Counted from the stretch's first letter, positions 32,443 through 44,779 are shown. The stretch is 64,000 nucleotides of DNA from Euphorbia lathyris (GCF_963576675.1 NC_088913.1:89155001-89219000), one strand, 5' to 3'. Translations and numbers: made by a program. Notes: a model not told the origin generated them from the sequence alone.

Positions 32443-35235
32443 TTATACCAATTGCATCAATCTCCTGGAGGCTTCGACTCCGTTTGAGTAGGTTTTGAAT
32501 GGTTTCTCGTTTGCCCGGACAACTTCCACGTCCTCTCCTTTCCAAAATAAAAGGAGTTGGTGCAAAGATGATGGGATGCATGAGTTGGAGTGAATCCAAT
32601 CTCTTCCTAAAAGCGCTTGATAGCTTGCAGTTGAATTTACTACGAAGAAAGCAACTGTGGTGGTGTGAGAGCCAATGGTGAGCTCTAAAGGTAGGACACC
32701 GTATGTCTTCGTGATTTCTCCCGTGAAGGCTGAAATTGATGCCTCTGATGAGATTATGTCCTCCTCCGATTTGCCTAGGGCCAAGACCGTCTTCATTGGC
32801 ATGATGCTAACAGCTGATCCATTGTCGATGAGCACTCTGGATATTGTTTTGGCATCTATATGAGCCTTAACATATAAAGGTTTATTATGGCGAGTCATCC
32901 TTGGAGTGGGCTTGTCAACGTAAACCCTCCTCATGGCGTCTTCGACGGACGCCTTCGGTGTTGGATCTTCTCGCTCTTTGTGCTCGAGCTTAAGGGCTTC
33001 CTTCTTAGTGCCTTCACCTCTAAAATTTGAAGGTAAGGTCAAAGAGGTGGTTGCACAATCTGTCTGGATGATGAAATCTCCAACCCGGATCTGGAGGTTT
33101 TTCTCTTGGTTTTTTCCTCCTCTTTCTGCATCGTTGGAGCTGACGCTGGATGGTTCCTTTTGACTATTTGTTTCTTCTGCCTCTCTTTTCCTTAATCTTC
33201 TCTTTACATTCCTGGAGAGAGGCCTTGGGAATTTCTTGTGGCAATTTAATTGCCATTGGTCGATGGGTGGTGTCTTCGGAGGCTTCACAAAACGTGGTAG
33301 CCATTGCTGCGTATCTTTCTTCTTTGAGCCCTTCGAACTCTCCTCCGACTTAAATGTTGACGATATGGCCTTTGGTACCCAAAATTGCCGGGTCCTTGGG
33401 TTGGAACACTCTTTTCCCTTGCCCCCCCACACTAGTGAAGTGGCATTGATCATGTTGGCCACCGGGAATGGATCATCATCGATCAATATGCTTTCCTTCT
33501 TTTCCGGGAATTGGAGTATTCCGCGGTTTATCCTGTCCTGCACGGCATTTTTAAAACTAAAACAAGTTTGAGTATTATGGCTCCAGTTGTTGTGATACTT
33601 GCAATAGTCTCGTCCGCGTATTTCCTCTTTGGATGGTATCACATGTCTAGGAGGCAGCGTGATGAATTGTTCCTTTAGCAGGTAGTCGAAGATTTCTTCC
33701 GTCTTTGAGACGTCGAAAGTGTACTGAGCGGTTGGACTCCTGTTGACTACGTCTGGTGTCTTAGGATTCTTTAACAAACTGGGGCACATCCGAGATCCGG
33801 TGTTTGCTAAATCGGCAATAGCTACCTCATGTGTTTGCATATTTTCTTGATAGGTCCCCATAGTGCTCTTTTTCCGCCAATGATCCTCCTTCATCAACTC
33901 TTCGTACTCAAATACTTTAGCTACCAACTCATAATAATCATGGAAGTCGATCCCTTGGAATTTCTTTCGATTTTCGAATTCCAAGCCTCATTGAGCAATT
34001 TTTACAAATTCGACTTCGGGAATGTTGATTCGACATCGATGTCGCATCTTTTTAAATCTATTAATGAAATTTTCGACCGGTTCCCCATGTCGCTGCACTA
34101 CATGGGAAAGTTCTGCCACACAAACCTCGGGCTCCGTTCGGTAGAATTGGTGATGGAAAAGCCTTTCCATTTGTCCCCATCCATGAATGGACCCGGATGG
34201 CAAAGTGGTGTACCAAGAGAACGTTGGTCCTGTTAATGATCCTGGGAATAAGCGTAAGTGCAACATGTCGAAGTTCATAGCCATGCTCAAACCACTGCAT
34301 TGAAAGGTGAAGCGTGCCACATGCTCTATGGTGGATTGCCCTTCCTCTCCTGAAAACAAGGTGAAATCAGGGACTCTAAAGTTGTGAGGTAAGGGATATA
34401 GTTGATCATACTGCTGTGGATATGGTTTTTGGAACTCAGGTCGGTACACCTCCCTTATGGCTGGCCCATAAATCTCTTGGACGATGTTTCTTATGCGTTG
34501 GGCTTCTCCCAAGTTGTTGGCGGGCTCCATGCGTGTGTGCATCGTCCGTTGTGGGTGAAAGCTGGTTCCTCTCCCATTGTCCCCCACATTACGAGCATAG
34601 CTTTCCTCGTAATGTTCGGTATGGTTACTAGGTCCTGTATGAGACCTGAACTGTTGTTGTGGTGGTGGGACCTGAACGGGTTCTGGGCTGATCCTATCGC
34701 CGCGCTCATTGAACCTGAGACTCTCTTCTCGGACGGGTGGCGGGATGTACCTTTCGCCGGCGCCTGAGATCGGCGTTCCTTTTCCGTTGTCTGGTCCTTG
34801 AGATGTTTACTTTTGTGAGAACAGCTCGGCACATTTTTTCGGGATTTTGTCGATTTCTCCGGTTAAATCGACAATCCTCTCCTCGAGAGCCGGAACCTTG
34901 TTGGAATTGTTTACCGCCTCATTGCTAGTCTTGAATAGGGTCTCATTGATAGTTTGCATTGCGTTGCATATAACCTCATGATTCTCTTTCATGGTTTGTG
35001 AAAATCCCTGTAGGAATTGGCTGAATTGCTTCTCCATACTCGCTAATAGTGGTGTCATGTCGAATATGGGTGGGCCTTGAGGTGGTTGTTGGTTTGCATT
35101 GCCGCTATTGTTCACGGTCTCAGCCGTACCGCCTTCGGGCATGCCGGGTTCGTTGCTCTGATCCCGGTTCTGATTTTGACTCTCTTCAGAGTCCAATGGA
35201 ATTGGATCTTTCCCGGTGTTCTTCCTAGGAGGCAT
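32443..35235 (-). pseudogene. gag-protease polyprotein with two in-frame stops
   Basis: One frame of 931 codons on the minus strand from an ATG at 35235, interrupted by TAA at 34809-34807 and TGA at 33990-33988. The N-terminus is polar (MPPRKNTGKDPIPLDSEE) and followed by a coiled-coil-like part. The capsid-type domain spans about 34460-33990 (FRVPDFTLFSGEEG, LFPGSLTGPTFSWYTTLPSG). Next comes a C-x2-H-x4-H-x4-C finger (YCKYHNNWSHNTQTC). Near the end is a retropepsin with VLIDNGSAVSIMP, its catalytic Asp inside DNGS. Finger and protease both resemble Tat-lineage elements. The frame ends 120 bp before the polypurine tract with no room for pol. The TGA could come from a CGA by CpG deamination. 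Gag and protease would form the particle; other enzymes must come in trans. Confidence 0.85.
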
Positions 35236-35442
35236 CCTCCGTGAGTACTTATAAGTAAAAATGATGAAATTAAGTTAGTAATCTAATATTGAAAAAAGAA
35301 AGAACAAGAAAATAAACAAATGGAATAAAAGCAAAGCATGAAAAATAAGCGATAAAAAAAATGAGCGTGAAGAATATATACGTGGTATGAAAAACAAGTC
35401 TAAAAAAAAAAAATTTGGCTAAGCCGAATAAACAAAATAAAA

Positions 35443-35461
35443 GGTCCCACTGGGCGTGCCA
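35443..35461 (-). other. Candidate primer-binding site
   Basis: On the minus strand TGGCACGCCCAGTGGGACC starts five bases after the LTR end. The position is right for a primer-binding site. I do not assign the tRNA. Confidence 0.65.
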
Positions 35462-35466
35462 AAAAT

Positions 35467-37489
35467 TGTTAGCGATATTTTGTGAATATGCTAATTTCAA
35501 CCTTGTCACGTGTGGTTAGGGTGCGGGCGTGCCAGAGAAATTACTTCTCAAATATTAAAATGGGTTAAGTTTATGGATTTGCACGCCAAAACTTGAATTC
35601 TAAACGAAACGATTGGCGAGGGACGCAAGGATTGAAAAAGTCCCTCTTGGGTCTCTACCGCCGTTATAGAAACTTTGTTAGATAAATTGTTTTATTTAAG
35701 CTAATGCGGGTAAATTGAAGACGAGAATATAAAGGAATTTAAAGTGCGAAATTGACACAAGATTTGGTGAAAAATTGATATTTTATTGATTGAATAATTG
35801 TTTGAAACATGAAATTGGAAATGAATTACAATTGAAAAACTTCTATACTAAACATATAGCTGATTCAATTGAAACGGAATAGCAAATCAAATACAGGGAA
35901 TTGAAATGCAATAAAAATAAATTGGAATTCAACAACAAACTCGGAGCCACAATAGCTATCTCGGATTGATGTTGAATTTTGGCGTCGGCGTGAGGTCCTT
36001 GGAGAGCTGCAATCGGTCGGGCCCGTACGGTATGTGCTTGGTGCAAGGGCAAAACGTTGGTAGGCAAATGGGGCAGATTTAGACCTTAATTTCGGGAGCT
36101 TGGTTTGAGTGCTTAAGAATTCGGAATTGGGATTGCAAGTAGTATAAATTGAAGTTCAGAATGTCAAGAACAACTTTGTATAAGAAACCGGAAGCTATAA
36201 CGGACTTTAAGTGGACGTAATTTGGGATTGAAAATGACTGGACGAATCTGGAAAAATCTGGGCAGAGTGACTAGAAGAATTTGGGCTGGAAAAATCAACG
36301 TGTAACTATAGTTTCTGGGCATGGAATTGGGAAATTAAATACACTGGATTGAAATTCAAAACGTCAGGAACAACTTTATCGAAGGGATCGAAGGCAAAAA
36401 AATGACTTAAAATGGACGGAATCGGGCTTTGAAAACGATTGGACGAATCTGGAAAAGTAATTTGGAAATGAAATTCTAATTTAAAATTGAGCAAAGTAAC
36501 AGCTTAGGAATGCTAAATTGAATTGAGAAACTTGAAAGAAAGACTATTAGAACTTGAAATGGAGCTAAAAAGAGCTTAAAAAGGGATCGAAGCTGAGAAA
36601 AAGTGAAGAACGAAAAGGAAAAACTTGAAGAACTTGAAGAACTAGAAAAACTAGAAACTAAGAACTTAAGAACTAGAACTAGAAAACTAGAGAGGATTGA
36701 AAGGGACCTTAGGAAGGGGATTGTGTTTGTGTTGAGTGTGATTAATAAGGAAGGGGAGGGGGTCTATTTATAGTTTTTTAGAGTGGCATTTTGGTAAATA
36801 ATGAGTGGCACTTTGGTAAATAATCAATGGTATTTTGGTAAATAGTCACCAACTAACTTAACCAAACCCAACTAACTCTAATTAACTAACTTAACCTCCT
36901 CAAACTGCCGTTAACTGCCTTTGGACGAGACGACACGCCCCGCGTATGCTCTGCTACGCCATGCGTGTTGGCGGACGTAGGGCCTAGTGCGCTTCGTTGA
37001 TGGTCTTCACGCGTGGCGTCTCTGGTGTCGCGCCCCGCGTAAGGTTGGTACGCCCCGCGTCTTCGTGTCTCTGGTCTTGGCATGCTCTGCGAATGCGTCT
37101 TACGCACGGCGTATTGGCAAATACGTCCCGCGTGAGAAATTACGCCCCGCGTAAGGTTGGTACACCCCGCGTCTTCGTGTCTCTGATCTTGGCATGCTCC
37201 GCGAATGCGTCTTACGCACGGCGTATTGGCAAATACGTCCCGCGCGAGAAATTACGCCCCGCATAAGGTGAAGGACGCGCTGCGTGTTTGCGTTTTGACG
37301 TTGATTTCTCCGGACGCCTTGTTTACACGCTGCGTATTGAAGACACGCCCCGCGTGGTGCCGGATTTTCCCACGGGTTGAAGCTTAGCTTATACGTGTAT
37401 TATTTCTAGAAAATATAAACTATATCCTAAAAACATAACCTAAGCTTTTATATACATAAAAATAATTATTTTATTTTTCTGGGCTAACA
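35467..37489 (-). mobile_element. 5' LTR of the gag-protease gypsy element
   Basis: 2023 bp. On the minus strand it runs from TGTTAGCCCAG (37489) to CGCTAACA (35467). The TATA box is at 36772-36765. The ACGCCCCGCGT-type array spans 36930-37375, with the same 112-bp duplication (37040 and 37152). An 86-bp block at 37310-37395, rich in the same motif, is absent from the other LTR. Confidence 0.9.
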
Positions 37490-39350
37490 CAAACATTTTT
37501 CTATGCTCTGCAAGTGTTCAGTCCAACTTAAAAGTATTTCATCTTCAAATCTATTTTGAAATCACAAAAAAAAAATGTAGAACTTATTTCTTTATAAACC
37601 AACAGATATACAACTAACATAAAATTTTACACATTTTTTTACTATGCCAAATTTGGCCAATAGTGGCCTTAAAATGAATTTTTAAAAAAAATTAGAGTTT
37701 TTTAGTATCACATTTACTTTAGAATCATATTTTTAATTTTTCAATATCATTATTTTTGGAGTTTTCTCTCTCTAAACATTATCGCTCTCTCATAAAAAAT
37801 TGTCACCTAAATGACCTCAAACCTAAAATGTTGAAGAATTAAAGTTGATTAAAATATAATTTAATTCATGAAATTTTTTATCGAGGTTATTATCGACCAA
37901 ATTCTGATAAAGTGAACTCAAATTCAAAACTTTGCAAACCACAGAATTACGTTTGCAAAATTTTGCAAACCACATAGTTGCGTTTGCAAAAAAAAAAAAA
38001 AACCACATAATAATTATTTATAATTAATCCGTATATATATATATCGTTCAAATTTTACAACATTAAATAAAATAAAGTTAAAAACACACACGTAAAATAT
38101 CTAATGTCCTCTTATACTTATTTAAATGCATAAGGTACATTTTTCTAATCAGAATTCAGTCATTTCTCTCATAAATCTGAATCGGAAAAATTATAGCAAA
38201 CACTGGATTCTTGAAAAACCATCGGACATTTTACAATATGCGTCGCTTTTCTCTAAAACAACACATGTCGAAATCTCGTTGAATTGAGAAAAAAAATATG
38301 AACTGTATATCGAAAATAGGCAATAATTTTAGGTATTTGTGGAAGTTTGTTTGAATTTATTTATAAGCTTAGATATATGTAGCAAAAATTAGTATATAGG
38401 CCTCAATAACAGTTGGCCCAACATTATAAAACCTCATTACAAAGGCATAGACTAAGAAGGCCCAACAGTATGATTTCTACTTTATGTCAAGCATAAGTAT
38501 TTCTAGGTAGATGTCACGATTCGACAATACGATACGAATCCAATATGAATTAAGTAGTTTAAAAATTTGTAAATATAGTTATATAATATATTTTATTTAC
38601 AAAATAAAGTATTACAATTATACATTTATATTTTAATTATAACCAAATATATTTTTTATTTAAAAAAACCGTTCTTACATATCGATAAAACATAACCCGT
38701 AAAAAACAACTCCCTAAATCGAAACAATAAATCGTATGATGGACATTTTATGTTTTTTTTTACTAATTTGACAATTTATAAGCTAAATTAATATTAAAAT
38801 TCATTTTACACCATTGCAATTTTATTTTGGGATCTGTATTTTTGTCAATATATAAATGTAATTTCAAAAAAAATTAAAAGTGTTCTTGATTTTCATCAAA
38901 ATTTAATAGTGTAATTTCAAATACTTTGTTTTTAGAAAAACATACTATATACATTTATTTGCAATCATTCAAACCACAAATCTCTATTTATAAATAACTT
39001 AAACCAGAGTTTTTTTTTTTTTTTCTTTGTACTTTCCCCTTTTAATTGAGTTAAAATTAACATACTAATTCAAAAGTTATTATTATATTCTTTTCTACTT
39101 TTATATACCACCTTCATAAAAGTAATAAAATTATAATTTTCTTTCGCTAATAGGACCGAAACCCTTTATATGTTTATGTAAGTCGTTGCATAGAAGAAAA
39201 ATATATATTATACTCTAGATATATTATTACATGAATTTGATATAATGTAAATAGATTAAGAGTTTATTAACTAGATTTTGAGAATAATATTTAAAATTCC
39301 TTCTATAGATTTTGAGAATAATATTTAAACTTCCTTCTATACTTTTACAT
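37490..39350. other. AT-rich intergenic DNA
   Basis: No gene is seen. TTTGCAAA occurs four times within 37930-37990 in direct and inverted arrangement. GGCCCA/TGGGCC motifs occur at about 38400 and 38460. The rest is simple AT-rich sequence. Confidence 0.5.
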
Positions 39351-39360
39351 ATATATTAAT

Positions 39361-40082
39361 GAGTAAATTACACCAATGGTACCTGAACTTTACCCTAATT
39401 CATACTTTGGTACTTAGATTACATTTTATCTCAAAAATATACCCGAAGTAACGATGACCGGACAATTAAGTATATTTTACCGGTTAATGGCCGGTCAATA
39501 CGATTTTGATGAGTAAATTACACTGATGGTACCCGAACTTTACCTGAATTAACATTTTGGTACCTAGATTTCATTTTGTCTAAAAAATATATTTCAAGTA
39601 AAGATTACTCAATATTTTAGTATATTTGACCGATTAGTGATTGATCAACCCGAGTTTGACCATTTTAAATCAAAAATTGAGACCAATCATACACTCAATT
39701 AACATAAAATTATAATATTTTCATTTAGCTCATAAATGACAATATTATAATTTTATGTTAATTGGGTGTATGGTGAGTCCCAATATTTAGTTCATGTTAC
39801 CCGGTCACTAACCGATCAAATGAACTAAACATTTCAGTCACATTTATTTGTGTTACGTTTTTAGGATAAAATAAAATCTAGGTACCGAAGTGTGAATTAT
39901 GGTAAAGTTCGGATACCATTAATTAATTAACTCATGAAACTCGCGTTGACCGGTCATAACCGGTAAAAATATACTAAATTGTCCGGTCATCGTTACTTCA
40001 GGTATATTTTTGGGACAAAATGTAATCTAGGTACCAAAGTGTAAACTGTGTAAAGTTCATGTACCATTAGTGTAGTTTACCC
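39361..40082. mobile_element. Mutator-like MITE, apparently with a nested copy
   Basis: Flanked by ATATATTAAT at 39351-39360 and 40083-40092. The outer inverted repeats begin GAGTAAATTACAC and (reverse) GGGTAAACTACAC and run about 140 bp, including GAAGTAACGATGACCGGACA. A second, related pair (GAGTAAATTACACTGATGG near 39513 and its partner near 39930) lies inside, so one copy seems to sit in another. Non-coding, 722 bp. Confidence 0.75.
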
Positions 40083-40092
40083 ATATATTAAT

Positions 40093-40979
40093 AGATAGTA
40101 AAATTATGTGTTCCGCCGAACACAATACAAAAATTATACAAACCCGATTAGATTGATGATTATAATATAAAATTTTCTAGAATAAATTAGTGTTACTTAC
40201 TCGACACTAATTCGGTAATTGACATGATATACACATAAAAAAAATGACTTGTATAAGTTAGTGTATTTCTATAAAAATTGGTTACATATATATTATATAA
40301 TAAATTAATTTAAAAAGGAAAAAGGAAGAAACTTTATTTTATGCCTTTTTATAAATATTTATCGAAGTATTTTTTTTTTTTTAAATTCCTCTTGAAGGGT
40401 TTTAATATGGGTCAGATACATGAATATTATAATAATGAAATATAAACTTATAACTAAGTTATATCACGAAACTTAATTTTTAATATGTCATTATTTTCTA
40501 TATAGTATTAATTTACATCATAATTTAAAAATTCTAGACCAATTTATAAATTATAAACACTAAAAAATATATTTTAGACTCTTAATTTATAAATTCTAAT
40601 CTTTAAAATATATTAAAAGTGCTGATTTTACTAGTTTGACATAATTGAAAATCATTATTTGATATAATTGTAATATAATTGTAGATAAATTTTTTTTTAA
40701 ATAATTGTAGATAGTTGTTTAGAAAGTGATTTTTTTTTTTTTTTGAATTTCCCTTTAATATGTGTGACAATGGGCCATCAACCTTGATGTCGGCCCAATT
40801 AAATTCTGAAGGATAAAAGGCACTGCACAGCAGCCCAAACGACGGACCCGGCCCACTTTGATGGAAATTTCTTCTCTTAATTTTGTTTTAGGATATGAGA
40901 ATTTAATTATACATCTAATTGACCTATACTACATTTTACATGTTATTTTTTCTTATTTCATATAAGAGATGTATTAGTT
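40093..40979. other. AT-rich spacer with a GGCCCA cluster
   Basis: No gene is seen. Four GGCCCA/TGGGCC or GCCCA motifs lie within about 40770-40860; such site II-like elements are common in plant promoters, but no coding start follows. Confidence 0.4.
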
Positions 40980-40988
40980 AAAGAAATA

Positions 40989-41485
40989 GGCTTGATATAT
41001 CATTTGCCCTGCTCAAAAAGTTTGAAGAACATTCAAAGTGTCTCGATAGCCCCTCAACTTGTATAAAATGTTCAGTTATCCCCCTGAACTTGCGCAAAAT
41101 GTAATCAATTGATCACTCGGTTGCAAAAAAAAAGTAAGTTAAATATGGAAGATATGTTAGACGCTTCTTAAAAACGGTAAAACGATCAAAGGTCGGTGTA
41201 TGTGGTTCTATATTAGAGAATATTAGTTTTATAGTTGAGCAAGTAACAAGTTCATTTATAATCTATTTTTAAATTATGTAATAATATTTTAAGATGCGTG
41301 GAATATATTTTCCGTATTTAACTTACTTTTTTACAATTGAGTGATTAATTGATTATATTTTACGCAAGTTCATGAGGCTAACTGAACATTTTATTCAAGT
41401 TGATGGGGCTATTGAGACACTTTAAATGTTCAGGGACCAATCAAACTTTTTGAACAAGTCTAGTGAGCAAATGATGTATTAAGCC
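40989..41485. mobile_element. Mutator-like MITE with 9-bp duplication AAAGAAATA
   Basis: A 497-bp element. AAAGAAATA lies at 40980-40988 and 41486-41494. The inverted repeats start GGCTTGATATATCATTTGC and (reverse) GGCTTAATACATCATTTGC and extend about 170 bp with conserved blocks such as AAAATGTTCAGTTA. No coding capacity. Confidence 0.85.
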
Positions 41486-41694
41486 AAAGAAATAAAAACA
41501 AAAGGGCAATTTGTGTAAATTATCGTTTATGCTTTTTAATTTTATATTTGTTAACATGATGGTCACTTAATAATGGGTAACCCTTGTTTATAGAATTAAT
41601 GAAAATGATATTTAAAAAAAACTTTAGTTGCTTAATTTTTGAACTTTATGGTTTTAAGCATAATTGTTAAAACTGCAGTGGACAAAGAAATAAA

Positions 41695-42060
41695 GGCCAT
41701 GTTTGGGAATTGGCTGTTAGATGTTAGCTGATTACGTTAGCTGATTTGACTAGCTGTGTAGACCTATTTGGTAAAAATTAGCTGATTAATAATAGCGGTT
41801 TGTGCAAAAAGACAAATAAGGGCATTTCTTTTTTTAATTTTAGGACCTGTAATCTAAAAGTAGGGTTAAAGAAGTCCATTAATTTTAATATTGCAAAACG
41901 CTAATTGAAAAAGCTCCTAAAATGAGCCTTTTCTAAATTAGCGTTTTCATCCCAAAACTCTCTCCACCAAACACTCCAATCAGCGGTTTCAGTGGTCAAA
42001 CCGCTAAAGTTGGTCAAAACCGCTTTTTTTATTCCAAAACGCTATTTACCAAATAGGACC
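41695..42060. mobile_element. Probable hAT-like MITE
   Basis: The ends GGCCATGTTTGG and (reverse) GGTCCTATTTGG resemble hAT-type termini, and the interior holds AGCGGTTT/AAACCGCT motifs in inverted order. The expected 8-bp duplication is not evident (GAAATAAA against AAAGTCAA), so the ends may be off or decayed. Confidence 0.45.
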
Positions 42061-42359
42061 AAAGTCAAGAATTAGAGATCCAACAGAGCTTAGCAAGGTT
42101 CAAAAAAATCGTTTGAAAATAATAGTCAGTAAAATATTAACAATATTAGTGAAACATGTAAATAATATATATCGGTCAAAATAACATTTATTGTTATGTG
42201 TCTTAGATAATTAGTACGGCTCTAGTATTTTAGAGATTTAAACATAGTTTTCATAATGTTTTTTCTTGAAGGAAAATTAAACTTGATTAATTATTGACTA
42301 GACAAAAAGAACTAAATAATAGAAAAAAAAAAAAAGATTGAAACACTTAATAATTATAT

Positions 42360-43950
42360 TATTATCGGGGTCCCTTCTTTTTAATGAGGGATACTTAGAA
42401 TCTTTTTGGCGTTGGCCTTGTAAGGATATCCACATAAAGTGGTGAGCTGGTGCTATTGACTTCGGGGATTTTAGAATCAATGTCCGCATTAGCTAATGTC
42501 ATTCAGAGTTCCCTTCGAATCACGTTGTACATTTCTTCCTTCGCCATAGGGGTTTCGATTTCTTCATGTTTTCGTTAGTCTTTGGGTTACCATCGATTTT
42601 TTAAATCTTGGCCTTATAACTTTCTTTCGATTTTTGCCTGGATCTCGTGATAAGGTTAATTTGAGCTGTGTCTGAAGGTTTTCCATCATCTAGGGGGCCT
42701 AGACTCTTCAATGTGTTCTCGCTTTCGTCTTTGAGTCAACTTTTTGGGAGTTAGAGAGTATGATTTGTCATATCCTTACTGTATCTTTTGGGTGTGATCT
42801 AGAATGATGGCCTTGATGATATTGAGAGCTCAAATCTTTTCCTCGAGATCGACCTTTGAAGTTTTCCCACTAGGAATCTATAGATGAATCTCTTCTCTAG
42901 TGGAAGTTTCGGACGATGTGGTGTACGTTTGAATAAGAAACAGAGTCCTTCTATTAGAGCGTTTGTTGGCCTCCCTAAACTCCTGAAGTTCCTCCCTAAG
43001 AATTTCTATCTCAGCTGCATGCTCGACCCTCAAGATATTCATGGATTCTTGCATTGAACCGGCATTATAAATGAGGTGCTTCGTAATCTCATCTATAATT
43101 TTTCTTTGTTTCGGATCCAGGAACCCAAGCATGATTCAATGCTAATCGAATTCTAGGGTGACTTGCAGGGGTCTTAGTGGATTATCATTTCGTCTACAAG
43201 GGCTACGGGATATGAGGTGCTTAGTAATCTCATCTATAATTTTTCTTTGTTCCGGTTCTAGTGAACCCTAACATGATTCAATGCGTTATAAATGAGGTGC
43301 TTAGTAATCTCATCTATAATTTTTCTTTGTTCCGGATCGAGTGAACCCAATCATGATTCCATGCTGATCAAATTCTTAAGTGACTTGCAGAGGTCTTAAT
43401 GGATTATCATTTCGTCTACAAAGGCTATAGGACACCACTACAAGTTTGATGGTGAAGGGGTGTTTAGTGATTGGGGAATCATCATGTTGTTCAGTTGAGT
43501 CATATCTTCATTTCTTTACTCCACGTTCATCGTACCAATTTTATATGCGGTAGCTAAGTTGAGCTTACAAGGGCCCTTCGAGTTTCTAAAATAATCAGAA
43601 AAAGGATCCAGGGGTGGTCAGACCGAATATACCACTGTGATGCTTAAGTAAGTGAGGAGAATGATATTGAAATTTATGCAGCATAGTTGATCAAAAGGAA
43701 TGAGTCGAAGACCATTTAATGTACTATGTACCTTTTATTTATAGGATGATTAAATTGAGTGACCTAAAAGAGTTGGGGTCCATATGGAGGCATTCAATGG
43801 TGTGAGTCTATTGTCAACTTACAATGGTTGTACGACTCGGGTAGAATATACATAACCCTAGGGTCTCTCGTGATTGGTCCACATGGCCTTGATGGTTACT
43901 GTTTAGAAAGAGATACCTTATTAGATAATGTGTAATATAATTGATTATGT
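42360..43950 (-). mobile_element. Decayed minus-strand gypsy 5' end
   Basis: On the minus strand there is a TATA box (TATAAATA, 43743-43736), a U5-like stretch, a degraded primer-binding-site-like TTGGTACGATGAACGTGG (43539-43521) and a short gag-like start (MTQLNNMMIPQSLNTP). A coiled-coil-like frame follows at 43132-42878 (EHAAEIEILREELQEFREA). The block CTCATCTATAATTTTTCTTTG occurs three times between 43085 and 43335. Assignment to a Tat/Retand-type element is a guess from layout. Confidence 0.35.
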
Positions 43951-44164
43951 GATTTTTTTTTTTTTTTTTGAAAGAAATTGATTATGTGATATTAAATATA
44001 CTAATTATGATTCCTACCAAAAAAAAAAATATACTAATTATGATTGATATAACAAATTAATTATTTTACTTAAAATTAATATAATAAATCGATTATACTA
44101 GTAAGTATTACTATAACAAGACCATTAATAAATTAAGATTAATGTAAGAAATCAATTATATTAA

Positions 44165-44735
44165 CTAGTACTGTGTCCGCGTGTTGCGCGGGTCGATAAA
44201 ATTTTTATATAAAAATTTAATATTTTTTACTTATATATCGTCCGTATATAATGATATTAATATTTTGCTTTAAAATAATTTAAGTTTAATGTTTTATAAA
44301 CAAATAACTGTGTATAATTTCTCTGTCGAAAAGTACAAACATCGTAGAATCACTTAAATCTCGAGCTACTATCTTGAGCTCATATTTGTAGCTGTGAAAG
44401 AAAAATATATCTTTATAATTTTTCTTAATATTGAATGAGAAAACATTGTTATTTTATTATTAACTTATACATTGGAATTACAGTTCTTGGTTTTCGATCA
44501 CATTCCTCACACCAAATGTATCATCATTTAGTTGTACTTTCTTTCAGAAATTTTCACATGCTAAATAGTATCATTTGAATTTGTCGTTGATAATTTTTTT
44601 ATTCTAGTAGCCACTGTGAAAGTCTTTTCTTATCAAATTTTATATTTATTATATTTTATTATTTTATTTTTAATTAAACTGTATAAATGACTTTTCAATT
44701 TTGATCCAACACTAATACACGTGGAATGATTTCAA

Positions 44736-44737
<2 letters not shown>
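44165..44737 (-). mobile_element. Helitron-like 3' end
   Basis: On the minus strand the sequence ends with a GC-rich hairpin (CCGCG...CGCGG, about 44178-44192), nine to ten bases, then CTAG (44168-44165) followed by T. This is the standard Helitron 3' terminus. No RepHel helicase is seen and the 5' TC end was not found, so it is non-autonomous or truncated; the right limit is set arbitrarily at the microsatellite. Confidence 0.55.
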
Positions 44738-44774
<37 letters not shown>

Positions 44775-44779
44775 TATAT
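44738..44779. repeat. (TTA)n(TA)n microsatellite
   Basis: A TTA run passes into a TA run at the left terminus of another inverted-repeat element. Confidence 0.9.

Larger units (their letters stand above)
30360..37489 (-). mobile_element. Complete-ended gypsy element with gag-protease only
   Basis: Two LTRs of one family (30360-32304 and 35467-37489) flank 3162 bp of internal sequence, and CAAAC stands on both sides (30355-30359, 37490-37494). The element reads on the minus strand: 5' LTR on the right, primer-binding site at 35461-35443, gag-protease at 35235-32443, polypurine tract at 32320-32305. No reverse transcriptase, RNase H or integrase is present. Such an element would need enzymes from an autonomous relative. 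The LTRs differ by few substitutions plus an 86-bp block missing from the left copy, so the insertion is fairly young. Confidence 0.9.
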
